A DNA stretch of 64,000 nucleotides from Linanthus parryae (GCA_023055425.1 JALGPY010000005.1:1451501-1515500); one strand, 5' to 3'. Positions 11,576 through 24,794 are shown, numbered from the stretch's first letter. Translations and numbers: made by a program. Notes: generated from the letters alone by a model not told the origin.

Positions 11576-14217
11576 CACTTTTCTTATAAAAAGTATTTTT
11601 TTTTTTTAGATGACACTTTTATTTTAATAGTTACTTGTATGTTTAATAGTTGGTGAAGGGTAGCGGGTCGTGTAATGTTTTAACGTGACAAAAGTATAGC
11701 TTTTAGTTAATAACGCGTAGCCACCACCGCGCTTAGTGGTACACCCGCCACACCACACGCTTTCTCTCATCATCTCCTTCCCCTTCCATTTTTGAGCAGA
11801 GACTTTCTCTGCTAATTCTCCGGCCGAAATCACCCACGACAAGAACCAACATTGGCCACCTCTTTTCCCAAAATTTCGTCCCGATTCATTCCAATCGAGT
11901 CACAGACCAATCTCGCAATCAATTCCATCGAATTGACATTTCCGAAATCGAACCCGGAAATCACTCCCGTCGATTTCTCAATCGGGTTAATCCAAGCAAA
12001 ACCCAGCTCTCTCTCTCTCTCGTTACCTTCCTCTCTCACCCTCTGTCTCTCTCTCTCGCTGTCCCTCTCCCTCGCCATCTCCCTCTGCTCTCTGTTGGCG
12101 CCGAGCAAAGACCCAGGCCGAAGCCCAGAACCGCCCGACGCCGTCGCCCCTCTGCGTCGCCGAACCGCCCGCCGCCGCCGTCCGTCGTCCCTCTGCGTCG
12201 CCGAACCACCCGGCGTCGTCGTCCCCTGCTTCGTCCGCCATCACCACCACCGTTCGCCTCTCTGTCCCGGCGAACCCCAAGCAGCGGCAGGAACCCATCA
12301 CCGCCGCCGCCACTTTCCCCTTCGTTGCTTTCAATCGGTAAACCCCAAATATCGTTTAAGTTCCAATTTCAACCTTTGCTATCATCAATTTCACTTGAAG
12401 TCATATAGTTGTGGTGAGATTTGTGGGAGAACAAATGCACCAGTGGAGTTTTTGTTTGAGAGAAAAACTGGGTTTGTTTGAGAAGAAATTGGACTGGGTT
12501 TGTTTGGTTGTGAATCAGGGGGTTTGAAAGTGTCTTTTTACAAAAAATGGGGGTAGGCTTTTGTATGAAGTGAAACTGTTTAGGGGGCTGATTGTATATC
12601 AACTTATTGTAATTTAAGTTATTCTTTATCATAATATAAATTAGTATTTCTTATTTGTATATATATTTTATCAAATGTAAGTTGATGATCTTTTTCAAAA
12701 AAAATAAGTATGCAACTTTATAATCAAATTAAAATAGTATTTTATAAGTGTATAATATCTATACTATATTTTCTTAAACAACTAAACAGTAATGTTTTCG
12801 GTTTATCGCAAAATAAATTCTCTTCACTTATAACATGATTTTAGTTAATATAAATTTATAATAAAAATAGTTAAGCTTTGGCTTTAGTTTAAGCTCCCAT
12901 TTTCATTTATCTAAACTTTAAAATTTATATAGCTATCTTTGTGTATATAATTTCACCTTAGTAATTTTAAATAAATATTCTAGAACATCTAATAAAGTTT
13001 TCTTTACCTCAAATATTACTTTTATAATTATAAGTCACTATCTTTCTTATTTTAATTTATATTCTAAACGTAAAATTATAGCTAGTGTAATATATTTTGT
13101 TTGGGGAATTAATTGGGGATTTCACTTGCATTTCATATAGGACAATTTAATTGCAATTTGTTGTGTGATGTATATGTGTTAATATAGGATTATGTGATTA
13201 TTGTAGATACCGAGTTCGTAGGAGGCGAGTTCATCGAGGACCCCTACTACTAGTTCAGTGCTAGCTTGTGTGTGTGAAGTTCTCACCTCATTTCCAGGTA
13301 AGTTTATGCGCACAATACTTTAACTATCAAAATGTTTCTTGGCGTGTGTGCTCGTGTTTCAAACAACGGTTTAAAGTCTTGAAATTTGAGAATCTCTATT
13401 GCAAATTTTCTTTTGAAAGATATGTGGTTACTTCTGAATTTCGAACCGATGTTTCTAAAATGATCTTGTGGAATATAAATGAACGATAAATGATATGGGG
13501 CGATGTACAGAGGATGTGTGTGAAGGCTATGGCCGGAGGCGCACGTGAGACGACCTCCTAGGGTTTCATACCCTACCCTATACGGGTTTATAAAATTGTG
13601 AAAGCTATAGAGTACTACCTATGCATGTGTGGGTCACAACTGTATAGGGGTGTCGACACTTAAGGTCCTTTAGCTATGTGATGGGCGGGGTAGTGTCGGG
13701 CTACCTACAAACGCCCTGGGTGAATTGGGATGGACTGTAATATCCCAAGAGGTACCTGTGTGATGATATTATTGCATCGTGACCTCTCTGTGGGCAATCG
13801 TTACCCGCTGGGCTCTAATACGCCTCAGCTCAACTAATAAGTTAAAATGTGAAATCTCTTCAGTTACATTCTTTTCATTCTTTCAGCCAAAACTCTGTTT
13901 TACATATTGTGGTATATTCTTACTTAGTTTTCACTGACAAATGTTTTTCTGCGTCGGCTTTTGCCATTTGAAAACCCGCAGGTTATGAATAAAGGTGGGG
14001 GAACGCGCTCACGCAATTGAAGGCGAATAAGAAGCTAGGAATCACCTAGTTAAATTGTTAACATTTAGTTGTATTTTGAGAATTCAAACTTTGTCATCGT
14101 TGTTTCCTTTTTTAAAACTTTGTAAGGAGGGTTTCTCCTTTACTTTTATGCCAATAAAGCACTCTTGGATATCGTTAAGTTGTACTAGCAAGGAACCGTA
14201 GGTTCCGGGTTGTTTCA
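11384..14217 (+). repeat. LTR 1 of the chromovirus array
   Basis: Begins TGTAATACCCCG and ends TTGTTTCA. Contains a TTA/TTG microsatellite (about 11489-11575), then a TATA-like cttataaaaag, and a block at about 13497-13830 that is also conserved in the LTRs of the second family. Several differences separate it from LTRs 2 and 3, for example ctaaaag for ctagaag near 11475. Confidence 0.95.
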
Positions 14218-14219
14218 GT

Positions 14220-14231
14220 TGGTATCAGAGC
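14220..14231 (+). other. Primer-binding site, initiator-Met tRNA (unit 1)
   Basis: TGGTATCAGAGC begins two bases after the LTR end. It is complementary to the 3' end of plant initiator methionine tRNA, the usual primer of Ty3/gypsy chromoviruses. Unit 2 has the same site at 22845-22856. Confidence 0.95.
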
Positions 14232-14591
14232 CGACGGTTCCAACGCTAGTACGACTTCTCGATTTCCATTAAATAAAGATTCAAAATAACTGGAAGCTTT
14301 TCAAAAAATTTAAAATGGATATAGGATAACTAAAACCGGAGATAAAATTTGAACAAGCCGGGGTTGTGGGATAGTACAATAGGGTTCCTTGTTATTTGTG
14401 ATTCCTTTGCTACTTGGATGTGAAATTTGTTATGTGCTACATGTATACCTCAATGTGTGTCATTACTGGATAATTGTTCTACGCATGTGAGTTCTTGATT
14501 ACTTAGATTATTTGAAATTAGTTCCGTTGAGATTATGAGTGTATACGCGGTCTAGTACACTTCCGAGACTCCTTTTCTCTTCTTTCTGAAC

Positions 14592-14657
14592 ATGGACTTG
14601 GACGAGGAGCAAGGATATGGGCAAGACCAAGTTGAAAACCAAGATGAGGACGCATAG
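14592..14657 (+). pseudogene. Short acidic leader frame, possible remnant of an accessory ORF
   Basis: A 22-codon frame rich in Asp, Glu and Gln (starting MDLDEEQG) lies between primer site and gag, and acidic coding-like sequence continues past its stop to about 14800. At the same relative position the second Tekay family at 34949 carries a long frame ending in an acidic tail. I infer that this is what remains of that frame. Unit 2 has the same sequence 8625 bp downstream. Confidence 0.35.
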
Positions 14658-15062
14658 GAGGAGCTTATAGATTGGGATGCCGATATGGATGAGATCGATG
14701 AGATTGACGAGAAGGAACATGAAGGAAACAATGAGGCGGAAGAGATTAGATCGACGCTGCTGATAGCGAGCTCATGCTCCCCACTGATGACGAAGAGTAG
14801 TTCCACACCCATCCCACCCTTAGGATTGTCATCTACTGCATTTCTTTTATCACGAGAGCGAACGTTTAGCTTACTTTAGGAGTTACTATTTACTTTATAG
14901 AATTGAGTAGCTCCTTACCATTTAAATGTTTATGTGGATTATTTGATGGATGGATAAATGTATGCTTAAATTTTAAAACTTATAGGCTGCATGTATGTGA
15001 ACTAGAAGTAGAATTCTTTTCGACCTATATTAAGTAAAGTTATATATTTAAACAAAGGTACA

Positions 15063-16169
15063 ATGCAATATTATACCAGGAGACGTGCAAGAGAAGTAGG
15101 AACAATGAACCAGGGAGGTCAGCAAACCCATGGCGGCCAAGTTCCACCCGTCGACCCCATCGAATTTCAGGAGATGCGTCAGGCAACTCTAGCTCTCACC
15201 CAAATTCTACAAAATACCCACAATGGAGGGGGAAATGTTATGAGTAGGGTAGCTGAACTCCGCCCTGACTTCTTTTATGGGACGGATGACCCCACCACCT
15301 TGGAAAACTGGATTAGGGACTTTGGAAAAGTCCTAGTATCTGCGCGCTGCCCTGAAGATCAGCGTGTCGAAGTAGCCCTCTACTACTTCAAGAAGGAGGC
15401 TGACAACTGGTGGTCAGCCAAGGGAGAAGAACTTCTCGCCCAGCAGGGATTTGGCTGGGAACAGCTGAAAGCAGCGCTACGAGAACGTTTCTATCCTGAA
15501 CATGTCAAGGATAGGAAGTTCAAGGAATTCATGAACTTGAAACAGGGAAGTGACAACCCTTATGATTATCATCAGAAATACATGGAGTTGATGAGGTTTG
15601 GAAGGGAACTGGTGCCGACTGAGGCAAAGAAGATCAAGAGGTTTATAGGAGGTTTAAACTTCCAACTCCGAATGGCCTTGATTGCGACCCGATTTGACAC
15701 CCTCATGGACGCTTATGGGGCAGCTCAGGACGCCCAGAATTTGATTGATGAGAATAATGAAGAAATTAAGAAGAGGAAGTCTGAGGCACTGGCAGGGACA
15801 GGTTTCCAGAATCGTGGTTCGGGAAACAATAGCGGAGATAAAAGGTTTCGTCCCAACCCAGCCCCCACCAATCAATTTGGAAACCAAGGCCAGGTACGAA
15901 TCTACAACTGCAAACAATGCGGCATGAACCATCCAGGAGTGGACTGTCGGGGGAACAAAGTTAACTGCCTCAATTGTGGTAAGCTAGGCCATCGAAGGTT
16001 TGAATGTCGTTCAAGACCCTCAGGGAACAACAGCGGTGGAAGCTTCAACAACAACAACTTCAATAACTCCGGGAATAACAATGGTGGAGGATATGGAGGA
16101 AACAATGTGAACCGCCAAGGGGGGAAATGGAGGATACAACCGTGGAGGAAACAACTACGGAGGGAATAA
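15063..16169 (+). CDS. Gag of chromovirus, unit 1
   Basis: This 368-codon frame encodes the capsid/nucleocapsid polyprotein that packages element RNA. The central part is a Ty3-type retrotransposon gag domain ([12 protein letters not shown] at about residue 80, then [36 protein letters not shown], and IKRFIGGLN). A CCHC zinc knuckle with CX2CX4HX4C spacing lies at residues 302-315, preceded by a second Cys/His cluster ([13 protein letters not shown]). A Gly/Asn-rich tail follows. The frame leaves the gag-pol reading frame at a run of six G at 16119-16124. One frame over, the Gly/Asn-rich coding continues without a stop into pol. The final residues after the G run ([10 protein letters not shown]...) are therefore probably out of frame. 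The second unit carries the same condition. Confidence 0.92.
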   Translation: MQYYTRRRAREVGTMNQGGQQTHGGQVPPVDPIEFQEMRQATLALTQILQNTHNGGGNVMSRVAELRPDFFYGTDDPTTLENWIRDFGKVLVSARCPEDQRVEVALYYFKKEADNWWSAKGEELLAQQGFGWEQLKAALRERFYPEHVKDRKFKEFMNLKQGSDNPYDYHQKYMELMRFGRELVPTEAKKIKRFIGGLNFQLRMALIATRFDTLMDAYGAAQDAQNLIDENNEEIKKRKSEALAGTGFQNRGSGNNSGDKRFRPNPAPTNQFGNQGQVRIYNCKQCGMNHPGVDCRGNKVNCLNCGKLGHRRFECRSRPSGNNSGGSFNNNNFNNSGNNNGGGYGGNNVNRQGGKWRIQPWRKQLRRE

Positions 16170-16404
16170 CAGCGGTTATAATCAGGGAGGCAATAACAAC
16201 CGTGGAAATCAGTATGGGGGAAACAACAACAATGCCGGCAACAGAAACAACAATAGAGGAGGCTATAACCGAGGTAACAACTGGCAGGGAGGAAATGGTT
16301 ACAACAACCGACCCCAAGGAAACAACAATGCTACTTCAGCAACCACAGTAGCAGGCGCACCTGCACCCGCAGCCACAGCACGCAGCGCAGCCGGAACTAT
16401 CAAT

Positions 16405-19400
16405 GTGATGAATCAGACTCAGGCAGCACAGGCCAACGTGGTGACTGGTACATTCCTAATCCATTCTACCCCTGCTTTTGTGTTATTTGATTCTGGAGCC
16501 ACATTTTCTTTCATTTCATCTACTTTTGCTAAGAAGTTAGACTTACCAAATCCTACCCCAATATCTATATCCATCTCTACCCCTACTGGAGAAGTTACAC
16601 CCTGCAATACCATGTACCCTGGAGTCAACCTAGAAATCTTAGGAGCCAAGCTACCTTCTGATCTAATTCTTTTCGATCTCGGCAACCTAGATGTCATTTT
16701 AGGTATGGATTGGCTTAGCAAATACAAAGCAACAATAGAGTGTGCCACCCAAAAGGTCAGGTTTCGTGGACCAAAAGGCGAGCGCCTATCCTATAGGGGT
16801 ATAACTAGAGAACCCAAAATCCAAATCGTGTCAGCCTTAACCATCCTCTCCGATGTGAAGAAAGGGCATAGGGCATACCTCTGTACGATCCATGATCAGG
16901 AGAAAGAAGGGGAGAAATTAGAGGATATCCCAGTTGTGAATGAATTCCCAGATGTCTTTCCAGAAGACCTTCCAGGAATGCCACCTAAGAGAGCCGTGGA
17001 CTTTGCGATAGACTTAGTACCAGGTACTGGACCAATCTCGAAGGCACCATATAGGATGGCACCAGCCGAGTTAAAGGAGCTTCAAGAGCAACTGAAGGAG
17101 TTAATGGACAAGGGTTTCATTAGACCTAGTGTTTCACCATGGGGAGCACCTGTTTTGTTCGTGAAGAAGAAGGATGGTAGCCTAAGACTTTGCATTGACT
17201 ACCGTGAATTGAATGGAGTAACCGTTAAGAATAAGTACCCAATTCCAAGGATTGATGACTTATTCGACCAGCTACAAGGAGCCGATACCTTTTCGAAGAT
17301 CGATTTAAGGTCTGGATATCATCAGCTTAGGATAGCTGAAAAGGATATTCCTAAAACGGCATTTCGAACTCGCTATGGCCACTACGAGTTTACAGTAATG
17401 CCATTCGGTCTCACTAATGCTCCAGCAGCATTCATGGAGTTGATGAATCGCGTTCTCCAGAAGTACCTAGATAAGTTTGTTGTCGTTTTCATCGATGACA
17501 TCCTAATCTACTCGAAAGGGAAGGAAGAACATGCACAGCATTTGAGGGAGGTGTTAGAAACCCTAAGGGAAGAGAAGTTGTATGGGAAGTTGTCAAAGTG
17601 CGAGTTTTGGTTGGATAGAGTGCCTTTCCTAGGGCATATTATATCCAAAGAAGGTGTTTCTGTTGACCCTGGAAAGATATCGGCGGTAAATGACTGGCCC
17701 ACACCAAAGAGCGTAACGGAGATAAGAAGCTTCCTAGGATTGGCGGGTTACTATCGACGATTCGTGAAGGATTTCTCCAAGATCGCGAAACCCATGACAA
17801 CGTTAATGAAGAAGACAAGCAAGTACGTATGGGACAAGAATTGTGAGGAAGCATTCCAAACCCTAAAGGATAGGTTAACGTCGGCACCTGTGTTAACGTT
17901 ACCTACTGAAGGAGGAGAATTTGAAGTCTACAGTGATGCGTCTAAGCACGGGTTAGGATGTGTTTTGATGCAAGATGGCAAAGTGATTGCGTATGCATCA
18001 AGACAACTAAAGTCCTACGAGGAGAATTACCCCACTCACGATTTGGAGTTGGCGGCCATAGTGTTTGCATTAAAGATATGGAGGCATTACCTTTACGGTA
18101 CGACGTGCAAGATCTTTACCGATCACAAGAGCCTAAAGTACATATTTACTCAAAAGGAGCTGAATATGCGACAAAGGAGGTGGCTAGAATTGGTGAAAGA
18201 TTATGATATAAAGATCCAATACCATGAGGGGAAAGCCAACGTAGTAGCGGATGCATTGAGCCGAAAGACGGAGCATACGGTAAATGCAATGTGGGTTTTA
18301 CCACCTAAGCTTTGCGAAGAGTTTCGAAGACTGGGGATTGAAGTCTGCACGAAGGGAACAACGAACATGTTGTGTAATATGACGATAGTACCGGACATCT
18401 TCGAAGAAATAAAAGAAGCACAGAAAGAAGACGCTTTCCTACAAAAGATCAAGGAGAAGATCAACAAAGGCGAAGCACCCGATTTCAAAGTGGAGGAAGA
18501 CGGAAGCGTGAAATTCAAGGGAAGATGGTGCGTACCAATAAAATGCGCGGAAGTAAAGGAGAAGATTATGAGGGAAGCTCATAACACGCCTTATTCGGTA
18601 CATCCAGGAGGAGACAAGTTGTACAAGGATTTGAAGAAGAATTTCTGGTGGAAAGGTATGAAGAAGGAAGTAGCTGATTTCGTATCTCGATGTTTGACGT
18701 GTCAAAAGGTTAAGTTCGAGCACAAGAGACCAGGTGGGATGTTGCAACCATTGGAGATACCGGTATGGAAATGGGATTCCATCTCAATGGACTTTGTCAC
18801 GGCCTTGCCTGTTTCGACTAATGGGTTGAACCAGATTTGGGTGGTAGTCGATAGATTGACGAAAACTGCAAGATTCATTCCCATGAAGGACACGTGGGAC
18901 ATGGAAAAGAGGGCGGATGCATACATCAAGAATGTAGTAAGACTACACGGAGTACCTAGCTCGATTATTTCTGATAGGGATCCAAACTTCTTATCACACT
19001 TCTGGAAGGAGCTACAAAAAGCCATGGGTACTGAGCTAAGGTTCAGCACAGCGTTTCACCCAGCTACGGATGGCCAGACCGAAAGAACGATTCAAACGTT
19101 AGAAGACATGCTACGAGCTTGCATTTTAGACTTTGGAGGTTCATGGGTGGACAAGTTACCACTTATCGAATTCTCTTATAACAACAGCTACCATGCTAGC
19201 ATAGGGATGGCACCCTACGAAGCACTGTATGGGAGGAAGTGCAGGACACCGCTGTGTTGGAGTGACATCAGCGAGACTATCATTCTTGGACCACAAATGA
19301 TCGAGGACTCGACAAACCAAATCCGAATGATTCAGCAAAGGATGAAGGCGGCCCAGGATCGACAAAAGTCTTACGCGGATTTGAAGAGAAGGCCATTGGA

Positions 19401-19833
19401 ATTCAAAGTTGGCGACAAAGTATTCCTAAGGGTTTCACCTACAAAGGGGGTTATGCGTTTCAATCAGAAAGGAAAATTGAGTCCCAAGTTCATTGGACCC
19501 TACGAAGTACTGGATCGTATAGGAGAGGTTGCCTATCGCCTGAATCTTCCTAACAGCCTAGGTAGAGTCCATAACGTCTTTCATGTGTCCCAACTCAAAG
19601 CTTATGTACCCGACCCGAGTCATATCATTGATCCCGAGCCTGTTGAACTTGATCCCTCTCTTACCTTTGAACAACAACCAATCAAAATCCTTGATACAAA
19701 GACCAGGAACACCCGTACCAAGTCCACCACGCTGGTCAAGGTTCTTTGGTCAAACCACCAAACGGAAGAGGAAACTTGGGAAGCCGAGGCGGACATGAGG
19801 AAACGTTACCCACACCTCTTCGACCAGGTATGA
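16405..19833 (+). CDS. Pol of chromovirus: PR-RT-RNaseH-INT-chromodomain, unit 1
   Basis: 1142 codons from the first ATG; the open frame really extends back to the G run at 16119-16124, in the +1 frame relative to gag. Protease active site DSGA is at residues 29-32. Reverse transcriptase spans about 215-390 with FIDD at 362-365. RNase H starts with SDASKHGLG (D511), with E548 and D573. Integrase has the HHCC zinc finger (H726, H733, C763, C766) and the catalytic triad D796, D857, E893. A chromodomain closes the protein at about 1093-1139 ([16 protein letters not shown]), defining a chromovirus. All key residues are present. It differs from unit 2 at three residues: N429, K768 and L903. The enzyme set copies RNA into cDNA and inserts it; the chromodomain is known in such elements to bias insertion towards heterochromatin. 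Confidence 0.96.
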   Translation: MMNQTQAAQANVVTGTFLIHSTPAFVLFDSGATFSFISSTFAKKLDLPNPTPISISISTPTGEVTPCNTMYPGVNLEILGAKLPSDLILFDLGNLDVILGMDWLSKYKATIECATQKVRFRGPKGERLSYRGITREPKIQIVSALTILSDVKKGHRAYLCTIHDQEKEGEKLEDIPVVNEFPDVFPEDLPGMPPKRAVDFAIDLVPGTGPISKAPYRMAPAELKELQEQLKELMDKGFIRPSVSPWGAPVLFVKKKDGSLRLCIDYRELNGVTVKNKYPIPRIDDLFDQLQGADTFSKIDLRSGYHQLRIAEKDIPKTAFRTRYGHYEFTVMPFGLTNAPAAFMELMNRVLQKYLDKFVVVFIDDILIYSKGKEEHAQHLREVLETLREEKLYGKLSKCEFWLDRVPFLGHIISKEGVSVDPGKISAVNDWPTPKSVTEIRSFLGLAGYYRRFVKDFSKIAKPMTTLMKKTSKYVWDKNCEEAFQTLKDRLTSAPVLTLPTEGGEFEVYSDASKHGLGCVLMQDGKVIAYASRQLKSYEENYPTHDLELAAIVFALKIWRHYLYGTTCKIFTDHKSLKYIFTQKELNMRQRRWLELVKDYDIKIQYHEGKANVVADALSRKTEHTVNAMWVLPPKLCEEFRRLGIEVCTKGTTNMLCNMTIVPDIFEEIKEAQKEDAFLQKIKEKINKGEAPDFKVEEDGSVKFKGRWCVPIKCAEVKEKIMREAHNTPYSVHPGGDKLYKDLKKNFWWKGMKKEVADFVSRCLTCQKVKFEHKRPGGMLQPLEIPVWKWDSISMDFVTALPVSTNGLNQIWVVVDRLTKTARFIPMKDTWDMEKRADAYIKNVVRLHGVPSSIISDRDPNFLSHFWKELQKAMGTELRFSTAFHPATDGQTERTIQTLEDMLRACILDFGGSWVDKLPLIEFSYNNSYHASIGMAPYEALYGRKCRTPLCWSDISETIILGPQMIEDSTNQIRMIQQRMKAAQDRQKSYADLKRRPLEFKVGDKVFLRVSPTKGVMRFNQKGKLSPKFIGPYEVLDRIGEVAYRLNLPNSLGRVHNVFHVSQLKAYVPDPSHIIDPEPVELDPSLTFEQQPIKILDTKTRNTRTKSTTLVKVLWSNHQTEEETWEAEADMRKRYPHLFDQV

Positions 19834-19836
19834 GCC

Positions 19837-20011
19837 GAGTGACGGGAACGTCACTCCTTTTAAGGGAGATGTGATTTAACAGCCGTATATTTAATTACCA
19901 GTCTTGTCTTGTTATTATGTGCACATTAGAACTGCATACCACATACTTGCATTGGGAGATTCGATTTACTTTAAGCTTCGGGGACGAAGCTTTGTTTTAA
20001 GGGAGATGTGA
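19837..20011 (+). promoter_or_regulatory. Duplicated hairpin plus polypurine-tract module, unit 1
   Basis: Hairpin 1 (stem GAGTGAC/GTCACTC, loop GGGAAC, 19837-19856) is followed by ctttt and a polypurine-like aagggagatgtga at 19862-19874. Hairpin 2 (stem AAGCTTC/GAAGCTT, loop GGGGAC, 19973-19992) is followed by tgtttt and the same 13 bases at 19999-20011, directly against the LTR start. The second tract is the expected plus-strand primer. The first begins three bases after the pol stop codon. Function of the upstream copy is unknown. Confidence 0.75.
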
Positions 20012-20115
20012 TGTAATACCCCGATATTTTAGGGGGTATTTTAGGGAGTTTAACGAATTTTTCGGGCCCTTATTTGAAGTTACAAAAGTTGTTTTCGTTC
20101 ACTAGAAGTTGTTTT

Positions 20116-20174
<59 letters not shown>

Positions 20175-22842
20175 GTTATTGTTATTATTATTATTATTAT
20201 TATCACTTTTCTTATAAAAAGTATTTTTTTTTTTAGATGACACTTTTATTTTAATAGTTACTTGTATGTTTAATAGTTGGTGAAGGGTAGCGGGTCGTGT
20301 AATGTTTTAACGTGACAAAAGTATAGCTTTTAGTTAATAACGCGTAGCCACCACCGCGCTTAGTGGTACACCCGCCACACCACACGCTTTCTCTCATCAT
20401 CTCCTTCCCCTTCCATTTTTGAGCAGAGACTTTCTCTGCTAATTCTCCGGCCGAAATCACCCACGACAAGAACCAACATTGGCCACCTCTTTTCCCAAAA
20501 TTTCGTCCCGATTCATTCCAATCGAGTCACAGACCAATCTCGCAATCAATTCCATCGAATTGACATTTCCGAAATCGAACCCGGAAATCACTCCCGTCGA
20601 TTTCTCAATCGGGTTAATCCAAGCAAAACCCATCTCTCTCTCTCTCGTTACCTTCCTCTCTCACCCTCTGTCTCTCTCTCTCGCTGTCCCTCTCCCTCGC
20701 CATCTCCCTCTGCTCTCTGTTGGCGCCGAGCAAAGACCCAGGCCGAAGCCCAGAACCGCCCGACGCCGTCGCCCCTCTGCGTCGCCGAACCGCCCGCCGC
20801 CGCCGTCCGTCGTCCCTCTGCGTCGCCGAACCACCCGGCGTCGTCGTCCCCTGCTTCGTCCGCCATCACCACCATCGTTCGCCTCTCTGTCCCGGCGAAC
20901 CCCAAGCAGCGGCAGGAACCCATCACCGCCGCCGCCACTTTCCCCTTCGTTGCTTTCAATCGGTAAACCCCAAATATCGTTTAAGTTCCAATTTCAACCT
21001 TTGCTATCATCAATTTCACTTGAAGTCATATAGTTGTGGTGAGATTTGTGGGAGAACAAATGCACCAGTGGAGTTTTTGTTTGAGAGAAAAACTGGGTTT
21101 GTTTGAGAAGAAATTGGACTGGGTTTGTTTGGTTGTGAATCAGGGGGTTTGAAAGTGTCTTTTTACAAAAAATGGGGGTAGGCTTTTGTATGAAGTGAAA
21201 CTGTTTAGGGGGCTGATTGTATATCAACTTATTGTAATTTAAGTTATTCTTTATCATAATATAAATTAGTATTTCTTATTTGTATATATATTTTATCAAA
21301 TGTAAGTTGATAATCTTTTTCAAAAAAAATAAGTATGCAACTTTATAATCAAATTAAAATAGTATTTTATAAGTGTATAATATCTATACTATATTTTCTT
21401 AAACAACTAAACAGTAATGTTTTCGGTTTATCGCAAAATAAATTCTCTTCACTTATAACATGATTTTAGTTAATATAAATTTATAATAAAAATAGTTAAG
21501 CTTTGGCTTTAGTTTAAGCTCCCATTTTCATTTATCTAAACTTTAAAATTTATATAGCTATCTTTGTGTATATAATTTCACCTTAGTAATTTTAAATAAA
21601 TATTCTAGAACATCTAATAAAGTTTTCTTTACCTCAAATATTACTTTTATAATTATAAGTCACTATCTTTCTTATTTTAATTTATATTCTAAACGTAAAA
21701 TTATAGCTAGTGTAATATATTTTGTTTGGGGAATTAATTGGGGATTTCACTTGCATTTCATATAGGACAATTTAATTGCAATTTGTTGTGTGATGTATAT
21801 GTGTTAATATAGGATTATGTGATTATTGTAGATACCGAGTTCGTAGGAGGCGAGTTCATCGAGGACCCCTACTACTAGTTCAGTGCTAGCTTGTGTGTGT
21901 GAAGTTCTCACCTCATTTCCAGGTAAGTTTATGCGCACAATACTTTAACTATCAAAATGTTTCTTGGCGTGTGTACTCGTGTTTCAAACAACGGTTTAAA
22001 GTCTTGAAATTTGAGAATCTCTATTGCAAATTTTCTTTTGAAAGATATGTGGTTACTTCTGAATTTCGAACCGATGTTTCTAAAATGATCTTGTGGAATA
22101 TAAATGAACGATAAATGATATGGGGCGATGTACAGAGGATGTGTGTGAAGGCTATGGCCGGAGGCGCACGTGAGACGACCTCCTAGGGTTTCATACCCTA
22201 CCCTATACGGGTTTATAAAATTGTGAAAGCTATAGAGTACTACCTATGCATGTGTGGGTCACAACTGTATAGGGGTGTCGACACTTAAGGTCCTTTAGCT
22301 ATGTGATGGGCGGGGTAGTGTCGGGCTACCTACAAACGCCCTGGGTGAATTGGGATGGACTGTAATATCCCAAGAGGTACCTGTGTGATGATATTATTGC
22401 ATCGTGACCTCTCTGTGGGCAATCGTTACCCGCTGGGCTCTAATACGCCTCAGCTCAACTAATAAGTTAAAATGTGAAATCTCTTCAGTTACATTCTTTT
22501 CATTCTTTCAGCCAAAACTCTGTTTTACATATTGTGGTATATTCTTACTCAGTTTTCACTGACAAATGTTTTTCTGCGTCGGCTTTTGCCATTTGAAAAC
22601 CCGCAGGTTATGAATAAAGGTGGGGGAACGCGCTCACGCAATTGAAGGCGAATAAGAAGCTAGGAATCACCTAGTTAAATTGTTAACATTTAGTTGTATT
22701 TTGAGAATTCAAACTTTGTCATCGTTGTTTCCTTTTTTAAAACTTTGTAAGGAGGGTTTCTCCTTTACTTTTATGCCAATAAAGCACTCTTGGATATCGT
22801 TAAGTTGTACTAGCAAGGAACCGTAGGTTCCGGGTTGTTTCA
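20012..22842 (+). repeat. LTR 2 (shared middle LTR)
   Basis: Serves as 3' LTR of unit 1 and 5' LTR of unit 2. It has private changes such as cccatct for cccagct near 20629, a T in caccaccatcg near 20876 and gataatc near 21310. No target-site duplication flanks it. Confidence 0.95.
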
Positions 22843-22844
22843 GT

Positions 22845-22856
22845 TGGTATCAGAGC
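22845..22856 (+). other. Primer-binding site, initiator-Met tRNA (unit 2)
   Basis: TGGTATCAGAGC as in unit 1. Five bases downstream this unit reads gactgttcc where unit 1 reads gacggttcc. Confidence 0.95.
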
Positions 22857-23687
22857 CGACTGTTCCAACGCTAGTACGACTTCTCGATTTCCATTAAATA
22901 AAGATTCAAAATAACTGGAAGCTTTTCAAAAAATTTAAAATGGATATAGGATAACTAAAACCGGAGATAAAATTTGAACAAGCCGGGGTTGTGGGATAGT
23001 ACAATAGGGTTCCTTGTTATTTGTGATTCCTTTGCTACTTGGATGTGAAATTTGTTATGTGCTACATGTATACCTCAATGTGTGTCATTACTGGATAATT
23101 GTTCTACGCATGTGAGTTCTTGATTACTTAGATTATTTGAAATTAGTTCCGTTGAGATTATGAGTGTATACGCGGTCTAGTACACTTCCGAGACTCCTTT
23201 TCTCTTCTTTCTGAACATGGACTTGGACGAGGAGCAAGGATATGGGCAAGACCAAGTTGAAAACCAAGATGAGGACGCATAGGAGGAGCTTATAGATTGG
23301 GATGCCGATATGGATGAGATCGATGAGATTGACGAGAAGGAACATGAAGGAAACAATGAGGCGGAAGAGATTAGATCGACGCTGCTGATAGCGAGCTCAT
23401 GCTCCCCACTGATGACGAAGAGTAGTTCCACACCCATCCCACCCTTAGGATTGTCATCTATTGCATTTCTTTTATCACGAGAGCGAACGTTTAGCTTACT
23501 TTAGGAGTTACTATTTACTTTATAGAATTGAGTAGCTCCTTACCATTTAAATGTTTATGTGGATTATTTGATGGATGGATAAATGTATGCTTAAATTTTA
23601 AAACTTATAGGCTGCATGTATGTGAACTAGAAGTAGAATTCTTTTCGACCTATATTAAGTAAAGTTATATATTTAAACAAAGGTACA

Positions 23688-24794
23688 ATGCAATATTATA
23701 CCAGGAGACGTGCAAGAGAAGTAGGAACAATGAACCAGGGAGGTCAGCAAACCCATGGCGGCCAAGTTCCACCCGTCGACCCCATCGAATTTCAGGAGAT
23801 GCGTCAGGCAACTCTAGCTCTCACCCAAATTCTACAAAATACCCACAATGGAGGGGGAAATGTTATGAGTAGGGTAGCTGAACTCCGCCCTGACTTCTTT
23901 TATGGGACGGATGACCCTACCACCTTGGAAAACTGGATTAGGGACTTTGGAAAAGTCCTAGTATCTGCGCGCTGCCCTGAAGATCAGCGTGTCGAAGTAG
24001 CCCTCTACTACTTCAAGAAGGAGGCTGACAACTGGTGGTCAGCCAAGGGAGAAGAACTTCTCGCCCAGCAGGGATTTGGCTGGGAACAGCTGAAAGCAGC
24101 GCTACGAGAACGTTTCTATCCTGAACATGTCAAGGATAGGAAGTTCAAGGAATTCATGAACTTGAAACAGGGAAGTGACAACCCTTATGATTATCATCAG
24201 AAATACATGGAGTTGATGAGGTTTGGAAGGGAACTGGTGCCGACTGAGGCAAAGAAGATCAAGAGGTTTATAGGAGGTTTAAACTTCCAACTCCGAATGG
24301 CCTTGATTGCGACCCGATTTGACACCCTCATGGACGCTTATGGGGCAGCTCAGGACGCCCAGAATTTGATTGATGAGAATAATGAAGAAATTAAGAAGAG
24401 GAAGTCTGAGGCACTGGCAGGGACAGGTTTCCAGAATCGTGGTTCGGGAAACAATAGCGGAGATAAAAGGTTTCGTCCCAACCCAGCCCCCACCAATCAA
24501 TTTGGAAACCAAGGCCAGGTACGAATCTACAACTGCAAACAATGCGGCATGAACCATCCAGGAGTGGACTGTCGGGGGAACAAAGTTAACTGCCTCAATT
24601 GTGGTAAGCTAGGCCATCGAAGGTTTGAATGTCGTTCAAGACCCTCAGGGAACAACAGCGGTGGAAGCTTCAACAACAACAACTTCAATAACTCCGGGAA
24701 TAACAATGGTGGAGGATATGGAGGAAACAATGTGAACCGCCAAGGGGGGAAATGGAGGATACAACCGTGGAGGAAACAACTACGGAGGGAATAA
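23688..24794 (+). CDS. Gag of chromovirus, unit 2
   Basis: The 368-residue product is identical to that of unit 1: same gag domain, same zinc knuckle at residues 302-315 and same exit from frame at the six-G run (24744-24749). A shared frame offset means it was either present in the founder before duplication or is normal for this element. Confidence 0.92.
   Translation: MQYYTRRRAREVGTMNQGGQQTHGGQVPPVDPIEFQEMRQATLALTQILQNTHNGGGNVMSRVAELRPDFFYGTDDPTTLENWIRDFGKVLVSARCPEDQRVEVALYYFKKEADNWWSAKGEELLAQQGFGWEQLKAALRERFYPEHVKDRKFKEFMNLKQGSDNPYDYHQKYMELMRFGRELVPTEAKKIKRFIGGLNFQLRMALIATRFDTLMDAYGAAQDAQNLIDENNEEIKKRKSEALAGTGFQNRGSGNNSGDKRFRPNPAPTNQFGNQGQVRIYNCKQCGMNHPGVDCRGNKVNCLNCGKLGHRRFECRSRPSGNNSGGSFNNNNFNNSGNNNGGGYGGNNVNRQGGKWRIQPWRKQLRRE

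Noticed and set aside
11852..12481. Long open frames in the LTRs (also at 20479 and 29137), Pro/Ser/Arg rich
   Set aside because: They arise from CT-rich and CCG-rich LTR leader sequence, differ in frame and length between LTR copies after small indels, and have no domain.
16060..16351. Val/Ile/Ser-rich and Thr/Glu-rich frames over the gag end, both strands
   Set aside because: Shadows of the Gly/Asn-rich gag-pol coding sequence in other frames.
20012..22842. Middle LTR as a boundary between two independent insertions
   Set aside because: It has no target-site duplication and connects a polypurine tract directly to a primer-binding site; the only duplication pair is at the outer ends of the array.
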